Assembly (NCBI GenBank): GCA_951217055.1
Contig: OX578285.1
Coordinates: 54,996,024 to 55,060,023, forward strand
Origin: Gerris lacustris
Lineage: Eukaryota > Arthropoda > Insecta > Hemiptera > Gerridae
DNA length: 64,000 bases
Reading direction: 5' to 3'
Position numbers and translations under genes: made by a program. Below are positions 22,020-34,800 of this stretch, in pieces. How positions within the stretch are numbered: position 1 is the first letter of the stretch; every line of letters begins with the position of its first letter. The notes beneath the pieces are model-generated. The model worked only from the letters and a program-made list of their open reading frames with translations. It ran no database searches and was not told the DNA's origin.

Positions 22020-23180
22020 TGAATTCACATAAAATAAATCGGTATGAGACAACTCAGACAAACTTTCTCATATACGAGTTCATAATTACGTAGCCCAGTA
22101 TATTCCTTTGTTAGTTTTAGGTAAATTAAATTATTATTGAACATTTCACCAAAATTTATCATTAAAATAACTTCTACTAAGCAGGGAATCGAACCTGGCC
22201 TCTCTCTGTCCGGGATTAAAACTATTTTCTCAGGAACTATATTTTTCCTGGGAAAACAACTTATATTATTAGATTCGCATTTAAATGGTCTACATTTTAG
22301 AATTTTTTAATCGTCGGAACCATTTTTTAAGAAAAAACATTTTCTCAGAGTTTTTTGGGGGGTAGCGCCCCCAAATTTGGAGTTAACATTCATTTCTCAA
22401 TTTCGCCTAGGGGCATGATTTTTCTGAATATGTTTGCCAAATTTCGTCAAAATCGGCCCAGTAGTTTAGGCTTCACACGTTTGCACAGACAACAGACATT
22501 TTTTAAAAACAACTTTTTTGAACTCAGGGAACCTCAAAAACGTGTAAAACCATCAAAATTGAATTTTCATTAGCGTTGGGAACCAATCGATTGGAAACAG
22601 TTGACTAAACGGTTGTTTTAAAATATTCATTGATATCAGTCTATAGTTTGGAGTTGTATTAGTTGTAATTCGGACATGTATATGTGGACATGTGTATAAC
22701 GAGATAACGAGTGTCATGCGCCTTCTCACCCCTCCTCCGCTCTGAGCCCTTCACCGTCGTTCCTTTCCCCTACCCAAAACCAAAAAACATTCGATTGGAT
22801 TCAGTCTCAGTCTATATTTTTTCATTCGAATGAAAACGATGTCGTAGCAGGCTGTAGTTTGGGACGAGATAACGAGTGTCAAGCGCCTTCTCACTTACAC
22901 CCCCCCCCCCTCAGCTCTGAGGCCTTTACGGCCTCCACCGTACTACTCCTATATAAAAAAAACCCATTCGATTGAAACATTCGACTTGCGGGTTCAGTCT
23001 CGGTCTAAATCTTTATTCGTATATCCTATACCCGCTATGAGACTGTTTTCAGTCGATTGAATTCAATCGACTGTTTTTTCCCGAATCGACTTATTCATTT
23101 GGTTGTTTTTTCTAGTCGGTTGTCCCAACGCTAATTTTCATGCCATCACAATACTTTCTCATTATATGAGAAAGTAAACT
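22020..23180 (+). repeat. dispersed repeat copy 2, split by a hAT-type MITE
   Basis: Same blocks as copy 1 (CTCAGGAACTATATTTTTCC, GCATTTAAATGG, GAACCTCAAAAACGTG), ending ATACTTTCTCATTATATGAG. It is interrupted between ATTTTCAT repeats by the MITE at 22571-23133. On the minus strand near 22190 it holds GGTTCGATTCCC, a B-box-like word, so a SINE origin is possible. Confidence 0.6.
22571..23133. mobile_element. hAT-type MITE with 8-bp target duplication
   Basis: 563 bp with terminal repeats TAGCGTTGGGA...TCCCAACGCTA, flanked by perfect 8-bp duplications ATTTTCAT at 22563-22570 and 23134-23141. Internally, two blocks starting GAGATAACGAGTGTCA are direct repeats about 170 bp apart, and the word TCGATT/AATCGA recurs many times. 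No transposase is present. The 8-bp duplication and short ends suit hAT. Confidence 0.85.
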
Positions 23181-23189
23181 CATAATATC

Positions 23190-23695
23190 TATCATACAAA
23201 CTAAAAAAAAACTTTCTCATTAGCTCTACTAAATTTAGCTATTAAGCTTTAAGTTAATTAATTTATTATTATACATAATATATTTAAGAAAGTTCGACAG
23301 GTGATTGTTTACATCTCGTTTTAATTTTTCAGCAGAATCATATTTATTTACATCATTATTTCGAAAACTAGATTTTTTTTCCGGAAAACAACTTATACAA
23401 ATTTCTGAAACAAATTCATCAGTACGGTTTTTGAGCTGTACTTCTTTTTTACGTGTTTTCAAGTTTACCCTCAAATTTATAGCTAAAATTCATTTTCCGA
23501 TTTCTCGTATTTTAGGCTTAGTTTTAAACCGTCTGCACAGACTAAAAACGTCAGACGACAGGCATACATTTTTTTAAAATACCCTTTTTAGACTCAGGGG
23601 ACCTTAGAACGTGAAAATCCATCAAAATTGAATTTTAATCCATCAGCACTTTCTCTGAATACCACATATATGAGAAAGTAAAATATCTCAAAAGC
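23190..23695 (+). repeat. dispersed repeat ending near GAGAAAGTA, copy 3
   Basis: Third copy, with GACTCAGGGGACCTTAGAAC, CCATCAAAATTGAATTTTAA and ATATATGAGAAAGTAAAAT at the end. Confidence 0.5.
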
Positions 23696-25408
23696 GATTT
23701 TTTAACAAGTGTAGTGAGTGCTTTATTTTAGAGACTTGGACTTTGAAATGATTTGAACAAGTTTTGGCCCACAGGTACATCTCAGCATTTGTGACAACTG
23801 TATAGCTTTTAAAAATTTCACACAAAATAGTTTCAAGATGGCGGCCAATATGTCGGACGACTGAACAAAAAAAAATTGAAAAGTTTCTGAAAAGTTTTTT
23901 GCCAGCAAGGCATGTTATCAGTAACGGATTAAGGTCTTGCCGGGCCCTAGGCCAAAGGTCAATTCCGGGCCCCCTCCCCCCCCCCCCCCCTCCACTGACC
24001 CATGACACATTTGGATGTTGTCAGTTAAAGAATTTCACATTAATTTTACTTTTTACTTAACAAATGAATTATCCACTAACGATTTAACAAATTTGGCTAG
24101 GTCCTAGGGGCTTTATAGTTTCAAATTTGTCTATTGTTAAATCGCAGGCTTATTTATTTCATCATTTTCGATGTAAAATAATGATAAGTGCTCAGTTTTT
24201 CTTGGGCTAATTTATTTCCTTGATTTTACTCTTTATAACACAGAAACAAATCCCGTCAAGTACTTGCCAGCAAGTTACTAAAAGGGTTTCTTTGGGCATA
24301 AGAATTCATAAATACATTAATATTATTTTTAAACGAAAATATGTATGAAAAGTTTCACTTTTAAGAAGCAAGGTGCAATATATTATCCTTTAGTATCTTC
24401 GGTATGAACTTATTTGGTTCTTTTAGGGGTAAAATGGCCGCCATTTTGGAAACACGATATATATTTTTGATGAAAACGATACCCAACTTAAATTTTTCGA
24501 ATAATAATAATTTTGGGGCTCTTGAGTTACGGCCCCCTACATTTTTCTAAAATTTGACTTTTTATACCAACTCCCGGAAATATCATTGGACCACAGAGAT
24601 GCATATTTTGCCTTATATTTACGACCTGTCCTAATGGCGTAGCGGGGGGGGGGACTTTTTTTGAGTTTGTTTTAATTTTGTCGGGGTTAAAATGGCCGCT
24701 ATTTTGGAAACACAATATATATTTTTGATTATATCTCAATACCTTTGAAATGATACCTAACTTGAAAATTACAAAAAATATAAAATATTGCGATCTATTC
24801 GCGATTGATCGCAGATCGCAGAAATGTTGAGTGTTTATAAGTCCGCAATAGTTTTTCTGTTTTTGGGCAAAAAAAAAGTTTAACTTGTATACCAAATTTT
24901 AAGTCTATAGCGACGGACGAACTACCAAAAGCATAAGGGTTTCTAGGATGACCTCGAAACCCTAAAAAGATCGCTCTCCTGAAGCATATCTAATGGGGAG
25001 GGTTAAATATATTCTTAATAGAATTTATATGTTAAGAAAAATTGATAATATTTTATTTTAATTAATAAAACAAAGCATTTCAAGAGGGTTGCTAAATTTT
25101 CGCCTTTAATCATAGAGAATCGTTCATTTCGAGTATGTCGATGTCATTTTTGTAAAATTCTTTTAAATTTTTATTGTATCCTGATAATGTAGTAGATGAA
25201 GATAGATGTTAATTTTTAATAAAGAAACTTGAAATATATTTTAAATACACTTTTATACCCCTCCGATCTCCTAGTAATTTCAGAACAAATCACGTCACAA
25301 ATTTTACAAAAGCAATTAACTTTACAATAATTTTCTCCAGTGAAATCGGTTCCTATGATATTTTCACTTTTATTACTAATTTTTTTTTTTTTTTTTTCCC
25401 CCCCCTTA

Positions 25409-26330
25409 TCATTTTTTCTTGTCTATTTTATAATCTTTGATTTTGGTTGTTTTAAAAGCTTCTGATTCTATGTTATCGAATTTGGTTCGGTAATAATTAA
25501 TGAAGTCAAATAAACTGTTAAGTGTCATTATAGCAGAAGATAAAATATTGTTAGTATCCTGTAAAACTTTGCTGCCATTATTAATCCTTCTCAAAATTGT
25601 ATAACAAATTATAGTCATTAATGAAAATTCTAAAGATTCCATTTTTTGAATCAGACAATTAGCTTGAATGTTTGTCGCTGGTTTTTATGTTTCTCAATTT
25701 GCAATTACACTTAAAGCCTGAATTATCTCTCACTGTCCGTGTCCGTTGTACCTATATTTCATCAACATTCAACGTCAGCTCTAGATGACCACCTAGTGTC
25801 ACACAATTTTTTTTTACATTCAAGTGTTTATTACTGCTTGAAAATTGTTTTTCCAGTATATTCCAGCGATAAGTTGAGCGACTAAAGACTAAAAATATTT
25901 TCTATGATATTAAAATATTTTACTCCTTGCAAGGAAGATTATGCTGCGCTGTTTCCAATTAGATTCAAAGAAGTAGCAAAGCAAGGGATGTAATAAATGC
26001 GCGTTACTACAGATTTTTTTAAATCGAGCCCGAACTCCGTTATATTTTCCAGCCATATTAGCTGCATCTCTGTCCTAGTGTCCCCGGCAGTTGGTCCTAT
26101 CAATTCCTAATTGTTTTAGGTACTTCAAAAACACTTCTTCAATAGCCTCTCCTTAATGAGAATATATTGGTATCAATCCAAACAAAATTTCCACTGGCCT
26201 TTGATTAAGTATCTTATGATAAATGTCATGAGAAAATCCCCTTAGAGCATGACAAAATTTCATAGGGGGCCATTCAATTCTGAACACGCAAGTCTTTTTT
26301 TGTTTTGATCATCAATTTTTTTGAAGGAGG
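25409..26330 (-). pseudogene. hAT transposase fossil (ZMYM1/DUF4371-like)
   Basis: Reading the minus strand from right to left, blocks appear in order: EAIEEVFLKYLKQLGIDRTN, then AANMAGKYNGVRARFKKICS, IPCFATSLNLIGNSAA, a DTRWSSRADVE block, and an open 77-residue piece MESLEFSLMTIICYTILRRI at 25642-25409. AxNMxGKYNG, PCxxxSLNLxG and DTRWSxRAD are characteristic of hAT transposases related to the zinc-finger MYM-type 1 proteins. Stops and frame changes separate the blocks, so it is inactive. The C-terminal dimerisation (hATC) part was not recognised. Confidence 0.8.
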
Positions 26331-26339
26331 GGCCCCCCA

Positions 26340-26390
26340 AAGAGATTTCGTGGGGGCCCCCAATGCCCTAGCTACGCCTCTGCTTTTTCA
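26340..26390. repeat. nested transposon end within the hAT copy
   Basis: GGGGGCCCCCAATGCCCTAGCTACGCCTCTG, read inverted, begins CAGAGGCGTAGCTAGGGCAT, a common hAT-like terminus. The partner end was not located, although GGCGTAGCGGGG near 24636 may be related. Confidence 0.4.
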
Positions 26391-26831
26391 ATATCGGTAT
26401 CAATGCGCCCTTCAGATATGTTTCTTTGTATAAATATTTTGACCGAGTCAATATGATCTTTTTTATTTTCATGTATGTTTACTCTGATTGATACATTTCT
26501 CCAATCCTAGTAACCCCTCTTCAAATTCAGATTGCTTATTTGAGAATAGCTGCAAATGTAACAATAAATTGAAAAACTAGTAGCACTTTACATTAGCCAC
26601 TTTACATTAGTCTTATCTGACTTGTTTTTATTATTTCTTATAATTTTAGTAAACATCCATGTTTCATTTTTTTACAATTGTATTCTCATTCCCCTAATTA
26701 CTAAATCATGTTTATTTTATTTTTATTTTTTATTTTTTATTTTTTTCTTCTCTTTTTTCCGGGCCCCCTCTATTGCGGGCCCTAAGCATTGGCCTTGTTG
26801 GCCTAGGCCTTAATCCGTCACTGCATGTTAT

Positions 26832-27130
26832 ACATCAATTTAAGGGTCTTTAAGAGCAGGAAAAGAATATGTAACTATTATTACAAAAATCTTTATCTGT
26901 TGCCGACATTTTGGAAATAAATAAGGCCTAATAGAGGGTGTTGAAAAAAGTATATACTTATATGGCATGTGCATATCAGTTTTAAGCTCTTGATGAGTAG
27001 AGAAATAAAATACTCATATTATGTAATAATTTTCAAAATGATTGAAAACACCAATATTAAGGGTTTGCAAGCCATAGGTCATGTTGTTTATCAAATTAAA
27101 GGTCTTTTTGAGTAGGTAATAATTATTATT
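26832..27130. repeat. loosely tandem repeat at the hAT insertion site
   Basis: CATGTTATACATC..., CATGTGCATATCAG... and CATGTTGTTTATC... recur about every 115-140 bp, each followed by a TTTAAGxTCTTxxxGAGTAG-like block. Similar blocks lie at 12090-12466. Confidence 0.5.
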
Positions 27131-27479
27131 GCCCCTTACATGCAGCGCTCCACTAGTTATTAAACATTTGAAGCTAATTTAAAATCTGATTCTATCGTGT
27201 CAGTTACCCAAGATAAATCTAGTTTCCAAGATATAGAATAATTGTGACACTCTAAGAAATCGAAATAGGTCTTTCCACCTTTTAATTAAAAGGGTTTAAT
27301 TATTCTTAAACTAAATTTTTAAATATAATATCGTTATGTTTATGAGAAAGTCATAAACAAAGAAAGTCAATTTCAAAAAGTCCATTTCAAGGGTTGGGAA
27401 GCCAGTGTGAGTTAGCTAGAAATATACACGAAAAATACACAAATATATGTCTACTCACACACACATTTAATTTTTATAC

Positions 27480-27640
27480 AGCTGTTATTACACAGTTCTC
27501 ATTCTGGTGCACCCGTTTCTGTCCAGTGCATCTCTATAATGTTACTCCTCCACTGCTCATCCTCATTTCCTGGTCCCATCTTTGTCCTGGTCTTCCTTTG
27601 TCTTTCCTTAGATCTCTAGGGTTAGTCAATCGATATGTTC
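27480..27640 (-). pseudogene. RTE-type LINE C-terminal fragment
   Basis: The minus strand reads DLRKDKGRPGQRWDQEMRMS followed by SGGVTL and a stop. It aligns by eye with the C-terminal block of the intact RTE copy at 54.1 kb (NRGRPAQRWDEEM..CCGGATW). No other part of the element is nearby. Confidence 0.65.
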
Positions 27641-28647
27641 ATACATTTTTTTTTCTTTTACACGAAACGAAAATCACTAAACACGACAAGATTTCGCTTC
27701 GCGGAACGAACAAAATACATACACCTTTTTTAAGCCAGCGAGAATGTAGATGGGTCTGAAATAATAATTAGACACCTAGACGAGAGCCCTTTAACTTGGC
27801 TTTGAAATATCGACACTGGCAAGACGAGATTATAATGTTTATCGAAACAACCCCCCTCCGGTGACACCAGTTTCTATTTAACTCTGTGAATTACATCTAT
27901 CTCCTAGAATACTTGAAACTATCATTCGCATATTTAAAGGATTATAAAGATATATTTTTTCAGTTAGTTTTCAAATTCGGAGATGGTTGTGTCCAAGTTG
28001 GTAAATAGTGTGTAAAAATCAATGAACTTCGTTTTTGTATTTTAAATAATACTTTTTTAGTACAATGGCAAGGAAATCGAGACGAATATAAACTGGTAAA
28101 AATTTAAAATGATTAAATTTTTATTAAGTTCTTCAGTTGTTTATTGTTCTTATTCTATACATACATTCCCATGTATGTACATATCGTATAATTATTTGAA
28201 ATGTGAATAGTGTTAGTGCATCTAATATGAAGTGTTGGACAATAATATACATAACAATACACATATACCTTTAAGTATAAATTAATAAAACTTTACATCG
28301 AAAATATAGGGGGATTTTTTTTCCAGGCATCATTTAACACAAAATTCTTTTAACACGAAAAAATATTTCGGTCCCCTCAGTATCATATAAAACGATTTTC
28401 ACTGTTCACATATATATATATATTAGATATGTACATACACTCAATATATTCTACACATCACATGAGTCAATTTAAAGAACCATCCCTGTACAATTTTAAA
28501 ATTATCAATAAAACAATAATAATTTAAACATAGTTCCAATATCTTACTAAATTGTCATAAATAACTTATAATAGAAACATATTAACAAGCAATAAAAAAC
28601 AATATTTACAAGTTTAATTAGCCGAACCAATTATTAATAATATTGGG

Positions 28648-28833
28648 CTAAGCATTGTTTCCATTGTCACATAGAGCATCATGTTTGATGTTTAAATCAT
28701 TGTTCTCATTGTTAAATTGTTGGCTATTATTATAAAATGTCCTCAGAGCTTCCCATTGCTTTGAATGAAGTAGAATGTGGGCACGTTTGTTGCGCATGAA
28801 ATCCACTGCTTCCTCAGGAGACCAACCATGTTT
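28648..28833 (-). CDS. PTPMT1: PTPMT1 coding exon 4
   Basis: 61 codons plus TAG stop, after acceptor TTTCTCAG. Starts [20 protein letters not shown]. The last 25 residues are rich in N and D and not conserved. Confidence 0.93.
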   Translation of the reverse strand, partial: KHGWSPEEAVDFMRNKRAHILLHSKQWEALRTFYNNSQQFNNENNDLNIKHDALCDNGNNA

Positions 28834-31800
28834 CTGAGAAACAAACACATTTATTTGTTTTAATTAAATACTAAGTAAGTCTCAAATAATAATAAGTAAA
28901 CAAAACACTTGTGCGTTTTTCATATTATTACAAATGACAAAAGAAAGGGAGATGTAAGTGACAAAGGATTAGGAGTGCCCAGTAGAATTCCTGCTAGTCG
29001 ACAAGCTATACTAGGCATTGCGTGGCTCTATCATTGAAGCGAACGTATTGCAATAAAATACTGAATATTGAAATTTGTTAATCATGATGAATGTCATAGT
29101 TGAAGATAAGTGGAAGAGGGTAGTGAGAGGTAGAGTGGGGGTACTCGGTACAAAGCTTTACTTCCTAAACAAACCTACACACAAAACGACTATAAGAATC
29201 TTAACCACCCGGAATAGCTTTTAAACTAATATTATAAATGTATCACTTCATTACTCAAATACTACTGAATTTATCAAGTTGAAATTTTACATACTTGTTT
29301 CAATTGTACTTTAGACGATGTACATTAAGTTTTATTAAGATCGTTACGTTAGAACGTAAGATATCGGTAAAAAGGTTGTTTTCTCTATTTTAAACGTTTA
29401 GGTCCGCTTTAATAGTTTTAGCGATCTTTATTAAATCATAGCAGTGTCGTTGTTGGATTTACTGAAAAATGTTATTTGTAAAAAATGTTCGTCTCATCGA
29501 GTAGGTGATGATAGAATTTTTTCCCGTCCTGAAATTCCAATTTTAAATTTGAAGCTAACGTTTATGAGAGCATTGCGCGCGAACTCTTGCACGGATCACG
29601 CTGTCCAACGAACTTAGCCTGAGTATTAGTAAGAAGATCATGTATACCAAATTTTAACTAAATCGGTCAACTTTTACTCAAGTTATCGTCACACGCGTAA
29701 ACGTTACTGACAGACAGACAGACAGACAGACAAGATGCATATTTCGTTGAATGTAAGAAGCTCGCTTACGCTCGCTTCAATTAATTATTCTTAATTGGAA
29801 TTTGAATAATAACCTTAATCTGCATCTTATCTCTTTATATGGACCTTACAGCCTCAACTTAAAATTTATTTTAACCACCCTTTACTGTCATTAAACCTTC
29901 AACACAAAATCCTTGAGACCTTGAACCCTCTATTATCCCTCTCCCTCATTAACTTTTTTGTTATAATAGATGTTTAAAATCATTAGTTGACTGATAATGA
30001 CCCAGGGGAGAACAACATGGACAATTTAACTAATTATTCCATTAAATGTAATTTTTTTTCTATATCCATGCATTATTTTTGGAAAAATAAATTATATTAT
30101 ACAAAATGTTATATGTACCTATAATTTTCTTTTATATTAACTTTCATTCACACATAAAGTGTGTCAAAATAGAGAATTCCAAGAGGAAACATTTTCTTAT
30201 TGTTGGGTTTCCAAAGAAAATGTTTCTTAATCAAATCTTCTGCTGTAAAATTAAAATTCTTAAAACCTCTAAAATTGTTATAATTTTCTTGATTTTGTAA
30301 ACAGGGTGTTCGGTTTTTTGAAAATTTAAATACCAAGCGTTAACTACCCTCAGGGGCTCCAATAGCTCGAATAGGAAGGCAGTTAGCATTCAAAATAGGA
30401 TGAAGAAATGGAGAACACCAGGTAGAACAATTGCCTTTTAGAAAGCCTGAGTGCTAGATAGAAGACTGAAAAAAAACGTCCCAAAGGAAATCTATCAAGG
30501 AAGTCATCTCCACCATAACATATAGGGCCGCCGTGTCTGAAGTATGGAGGAAAATCTGGATTATCTCAGAAAAAAAGGCTCACGCAGGTGACACCCGTAT
30601 TCGCAGATTTCATTGAAGAGGGAAAGCATGGTTGTTAGTCCCTCACAAGGATTTTCTTTTTATTATGTCATAAGGGATCCCGACCTTTTCTGGAGTGCTG
30701 TTCTTAGCAGTCTGCAATACGTTCTTTAGCTCAGCTGAAGTAAACAGGTTATAGAGGGAGAGCTCTTCTCCTTCAGCATTTATGGGTAAGGCCTCCTTTT
30801 CAGTTTTATAAGCTTTAAATTCTTCCCCATATACAGCATTGCTTGAGACATGTGCATAGTGGGCTCCTAGGGCATTAAAGACCTCCTTGGGATCTCAAAT
30901 AGTTCACCGGCGTGAACCTTCTTCCTGAGATGACCTGAATTTTCCTCCATACCTCGGACATGGTGGCCCTATCTGTCACAGTGGAGACAAATTCCTTGAT
31001 AGAGTTCCTTTGGGAATTTTTTTTAGTCTTCTCTCTAGAGCTCTGCCTTTCTTAATGGCAATTATTCTATCTAGTGTTCTCCATTTCTTCATCTTATTTA
31101 ACATTTTCTTTTTTTCCTTGTTAGCCGCTCTAATTTCTTCGTTCCACCAAGGTACATGGTGCTTGCCAACATGTGGTTTTGTTTTTCTCAGGGCTTCTGA
31201 GGCTGCACTTTCTATTGCTTCAGACATTGATCGGCAACCAAGTTACAACCTCATCCTTACAGCCGCATCTAATTGTTTATGGCATCATGTTTCCACCACC
31301 CAGAATCCCTCAGATTGTACTTCTCAAGAACATTTACAATTTTCTTTATGGTGGAAGGATCCTTCATGGGGATCATTTCATCAACCCTGAATCGTGGCAA
31401 ATTGATTTTGAACCAAGTAGCAGAGCTCAAGCAAGAAAAACAAGTTTGTTTAATTGCTACTTCACACCCAATCTTATAATTAGTCGAAAGTATTAATATA
31501 ATTTCCTCTTTCTACAAGTTGCAACGTGTTTGGGCTTATGTTGTTAGATTTATTAACAGCTCAAAAGATGTGAGGGGCAGAAGAAATAATTACCCTAAAT
31601 GAACTCATGTACAAAGACAAACAGTACGACTTTCCTCACCTCATACTGTTTATAGACTTTGAGAAAGCCTTTGATTCCATCTATTAACACACAATCATAG
31701 AATGCCTAAAAGAAAGTAATATCAATGAAAAAATTGTAGAAATTTTTAGATAGTCAACAAATTTTTAGAAACTCAACAATAACTGTTAAACAAGGATAGA

Positions 31801-34800
31801 GTACAAGGTCTGTAAAAATCAAAAGAGGGCTTAGACAAGGGGATGTTTTATCTGCGAAACAATTTATTTAGCATACTACCCAAAGATAAATAGAAGATTG
31901 CTTAGTGCTATGAAGTTTGCAGACGACATTGGTCTTATATCTCAAAGCTTTAGAGGAATTGCCCAGATGAAGCAAGAACTGCCAAGAGAAGCTAAAAAAT
32001 TCGGTCTTAGTATAAACATGTCAAAAACAAAGCTCATGCAGATCAACTGCCGGAATGAAAGAACCAAAATGGCGACCCCTGAGTTGGCTGATAAGATGAC
32101 CTTACATTATTAGCACATCCCAACCAAACATATGGGTCTAGCCATACCAGGCTTAACTAGTTTCTACGATGACATAAGAAGCACTAGGCCTATTTCGGAT
32201 TCGAACCATCATCTATGGTTTCAGGCAAGTGGAAATTATGCTAACATAAATATATACTGACACTCTCTTAAAAATAAACACCTCACTTTATAAATTTAGA
32301 TTGTTGGTGAATTTGTGCCATTTATTTCCTTAAGGCCGTCCACACAGGGGTCGATATGTAAATGATGCGGACTCGACCCATGAGCAAAGGGAACTCCGCT
32401 CATGACGAATATATCAAAACGAGTACATACCTGTGAGGAGGGTCTAACAGTATACAGTAACCGTAAGCAGGTTAACCGAATCAAGGAGCATTTCTGAAGA
32501 ACTATTCTGAGTGAACCATTATGGGCTTAATGTTAACCATAATACAAATTTTGAAATGATCTAGTATTTATTTCAGAATATCTTGGGTTATATTAAACAT
32601 ATATTACACCCCATCCTAAAGTTTATCGTTAATGACAGACAAACAGTAAATTATAGATAAATAACCATTATCAGTAATTAAATAGATAAATTACCATCAT
32701 CAGATAACAGCCAACCAATGTTGCACTGCGGGTCCTACCAGCTTTACAGTGGACATAGACACAGCTGTTAGACTCACTGAAATTTTTTATGAATTGAACT
32801 CCTTGAATTAATTTATTCTGACAAGGGGCTTCAAAGATATCTCTTGTACTGAGCTGAAGAAATTCCACATCATGACTCTTCCATTCCTGCAAAATACAAT
32901 TGCATTAAATACAGTAGAATACAATGTATAAACCATTAAAAATCTTCAATAAATAAAAATTAATATTAATTGTTGCATCTTATACATGATTAAAAAGATT
33001 GACATATAAAAAAAAAAAAAAAAGTGACAAAATGCTTCATCCTTTTTTTAAGGCCATCATATCCATGTATGATTGGTGAATTTTATTAGTTGCTCCAAGA
33101 TCTTTTATGCATATGTTTATACCTCCCATTAGTGATATCTAACCATATGAAAATTGTTTTAATACGGAATCTAATTTATTAATAAATGTATCAATATCTT
33201 TATCTCCAGGAGATCTATAAACCGATATTATATGTATTAGACTATGTTAATTATCTGATCATCCTTAAAATTATTCAATTTATAAAATAACATATAATTT
33301 AAATAACATTACAAATTAAAACTCGCACCTAATAATCCGGTTATCCATAATAACATAAAACAAACAAATGTCATAAAAATGATTAATTTACAATTTTCAG
33401 ATTTCATCTTGGTTACCTCAAGTAGTTACCAGATTTCATCTTGGTTACCTCAAGTAGTTACCAGATTTCATCTTGGTTACCTCAAGTAGTTACCAGATTT
33501 CATCTTGGTTACCTCAAGTAGTTACCAGATTTCATCTTGGTTACCTCAAGTAGTTACCAGATTTCATCTTGGTTACCTCAAGTAGTTACCAGATTTTAAG
33601 TTGATTGTGTTTGTTATTTGCCTAAGTTTAAAAATTTAGGTTTAGAATTTGATTGGGTGAAAAAATAAATTTGGTACACAGGGGTACGGGGTACAAAAGT
33701 CCAAATAGTATATACCCTTCAAGATGCATGTCGTTGGAAAGCTCTTTAAGAGTGCAGTAATTGTTGTTATGTACACTTTTGTCATATTTTCAAATAAGAA
33801 GGGGGTAAAATGGAAAAGACACGTTTTTATACTATTTTTGACCCTAAATGGTCAACATTTGACCCCTAAATGGACTCCAAAAATTCTGGCCAACGAACTC
33901 ATCCTTTCTTTTGATATTATTGACATATTAAAATTTGTTTGGATTTTTTAAGTGCACTCTAGAGTGAGATAATGTCAGGAGTGACACAAACATATATACA
34001 TTCATACATAAAAAAGTGTTAAATTTCAGGAATCTATTAAGAATGGTCTAAAACGGATTTCCATGGAGAAAATTTTCAAAAATTTGCATTAAAAAATTGT
34101 TGAAGCCATTGCAATAGCTTAATTTTCTTTGAAAATTTGCTAAAATGAAATCTTAATGATGCTTTAGGCATGATTATGTTCCGGAGGAGGAGGAAATATA
34201 GCCTGTAACAAAAACAGATGAGTAAATTTACATGGCCCTAAATGACCTAACAAAGGAAGAGAAGATATAAGATATAAGATAAATAGGGGCAACTTGAAAC
34301 AAATATTGATAAGAATTTCTTTTAGCTCCTAGCAAGATTATAAGAGGGGCTTCTACAACAGAAAAATAAATATTTAATTTTTTTTAAGCAGTGTAAGTTA
34401 TAAAGGTATTATTTTTTAATGGTGAGCCAGATTAGGAATTGGTTATACACGTGAATTATAGAGCTCCAAGGAACAGATTTATTATAAAGATAAATCATTC
34501 AAAAAAACACAGCAACAATACAATACAATGTCATACATATGCATGGCGCATACATATGCGTCTGTCTAGAGTTTTATTGAGAGGCGCAAATGACAGACAT
34601 TTGCATTATCAAAGTGGACCCATTATAAATGAGAAAAATAAAAGTTATAATTTGTTTTACAATTATCCTGCAACAAGCACAGTAAATCAAAGTCAAATAT
34701 ATAAAAAATAAAGTTTGCGCCCATGATACTTTCTAAAAACATTTAATACAAAGAGTAAATCAAACTAAACCTGATACTAAAAGTAAAAATTTTACAGGAA

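Larger units (their letters stand above)
23919..26823. mobile_element. hAT transposon, 2.9 kb, 8-bp target duplication
   Basis: The left end begins CAGTAACGGATTAAGGTCTT and the right end is CCTTAATCCGTCACTG (inverse CAGTGACGGATTAAGG). It is flanked by perfect 8-bp duplications CATGTTAT at 23911-23918 and 26824-26831. Minus-strand remnants of a hAT transposase fill 25.4-26.3 kb. Runs of C occur just inside the left end. Smaller repeats (GGGGTTAAAATGGCCGCTAT) lie at 24.4-24.8 kb. Confidence 0.93.

Noticed and set aside
27394..27759. 121-residue plus-strand frame
   Set aside because: It is largely antisense to an RTE C-terminal fragment.
33398..33594. CRISPR-like array
   Set aside because: Repeats are contiguous without spacers, in a eukaryotic intron; a minisatellite.
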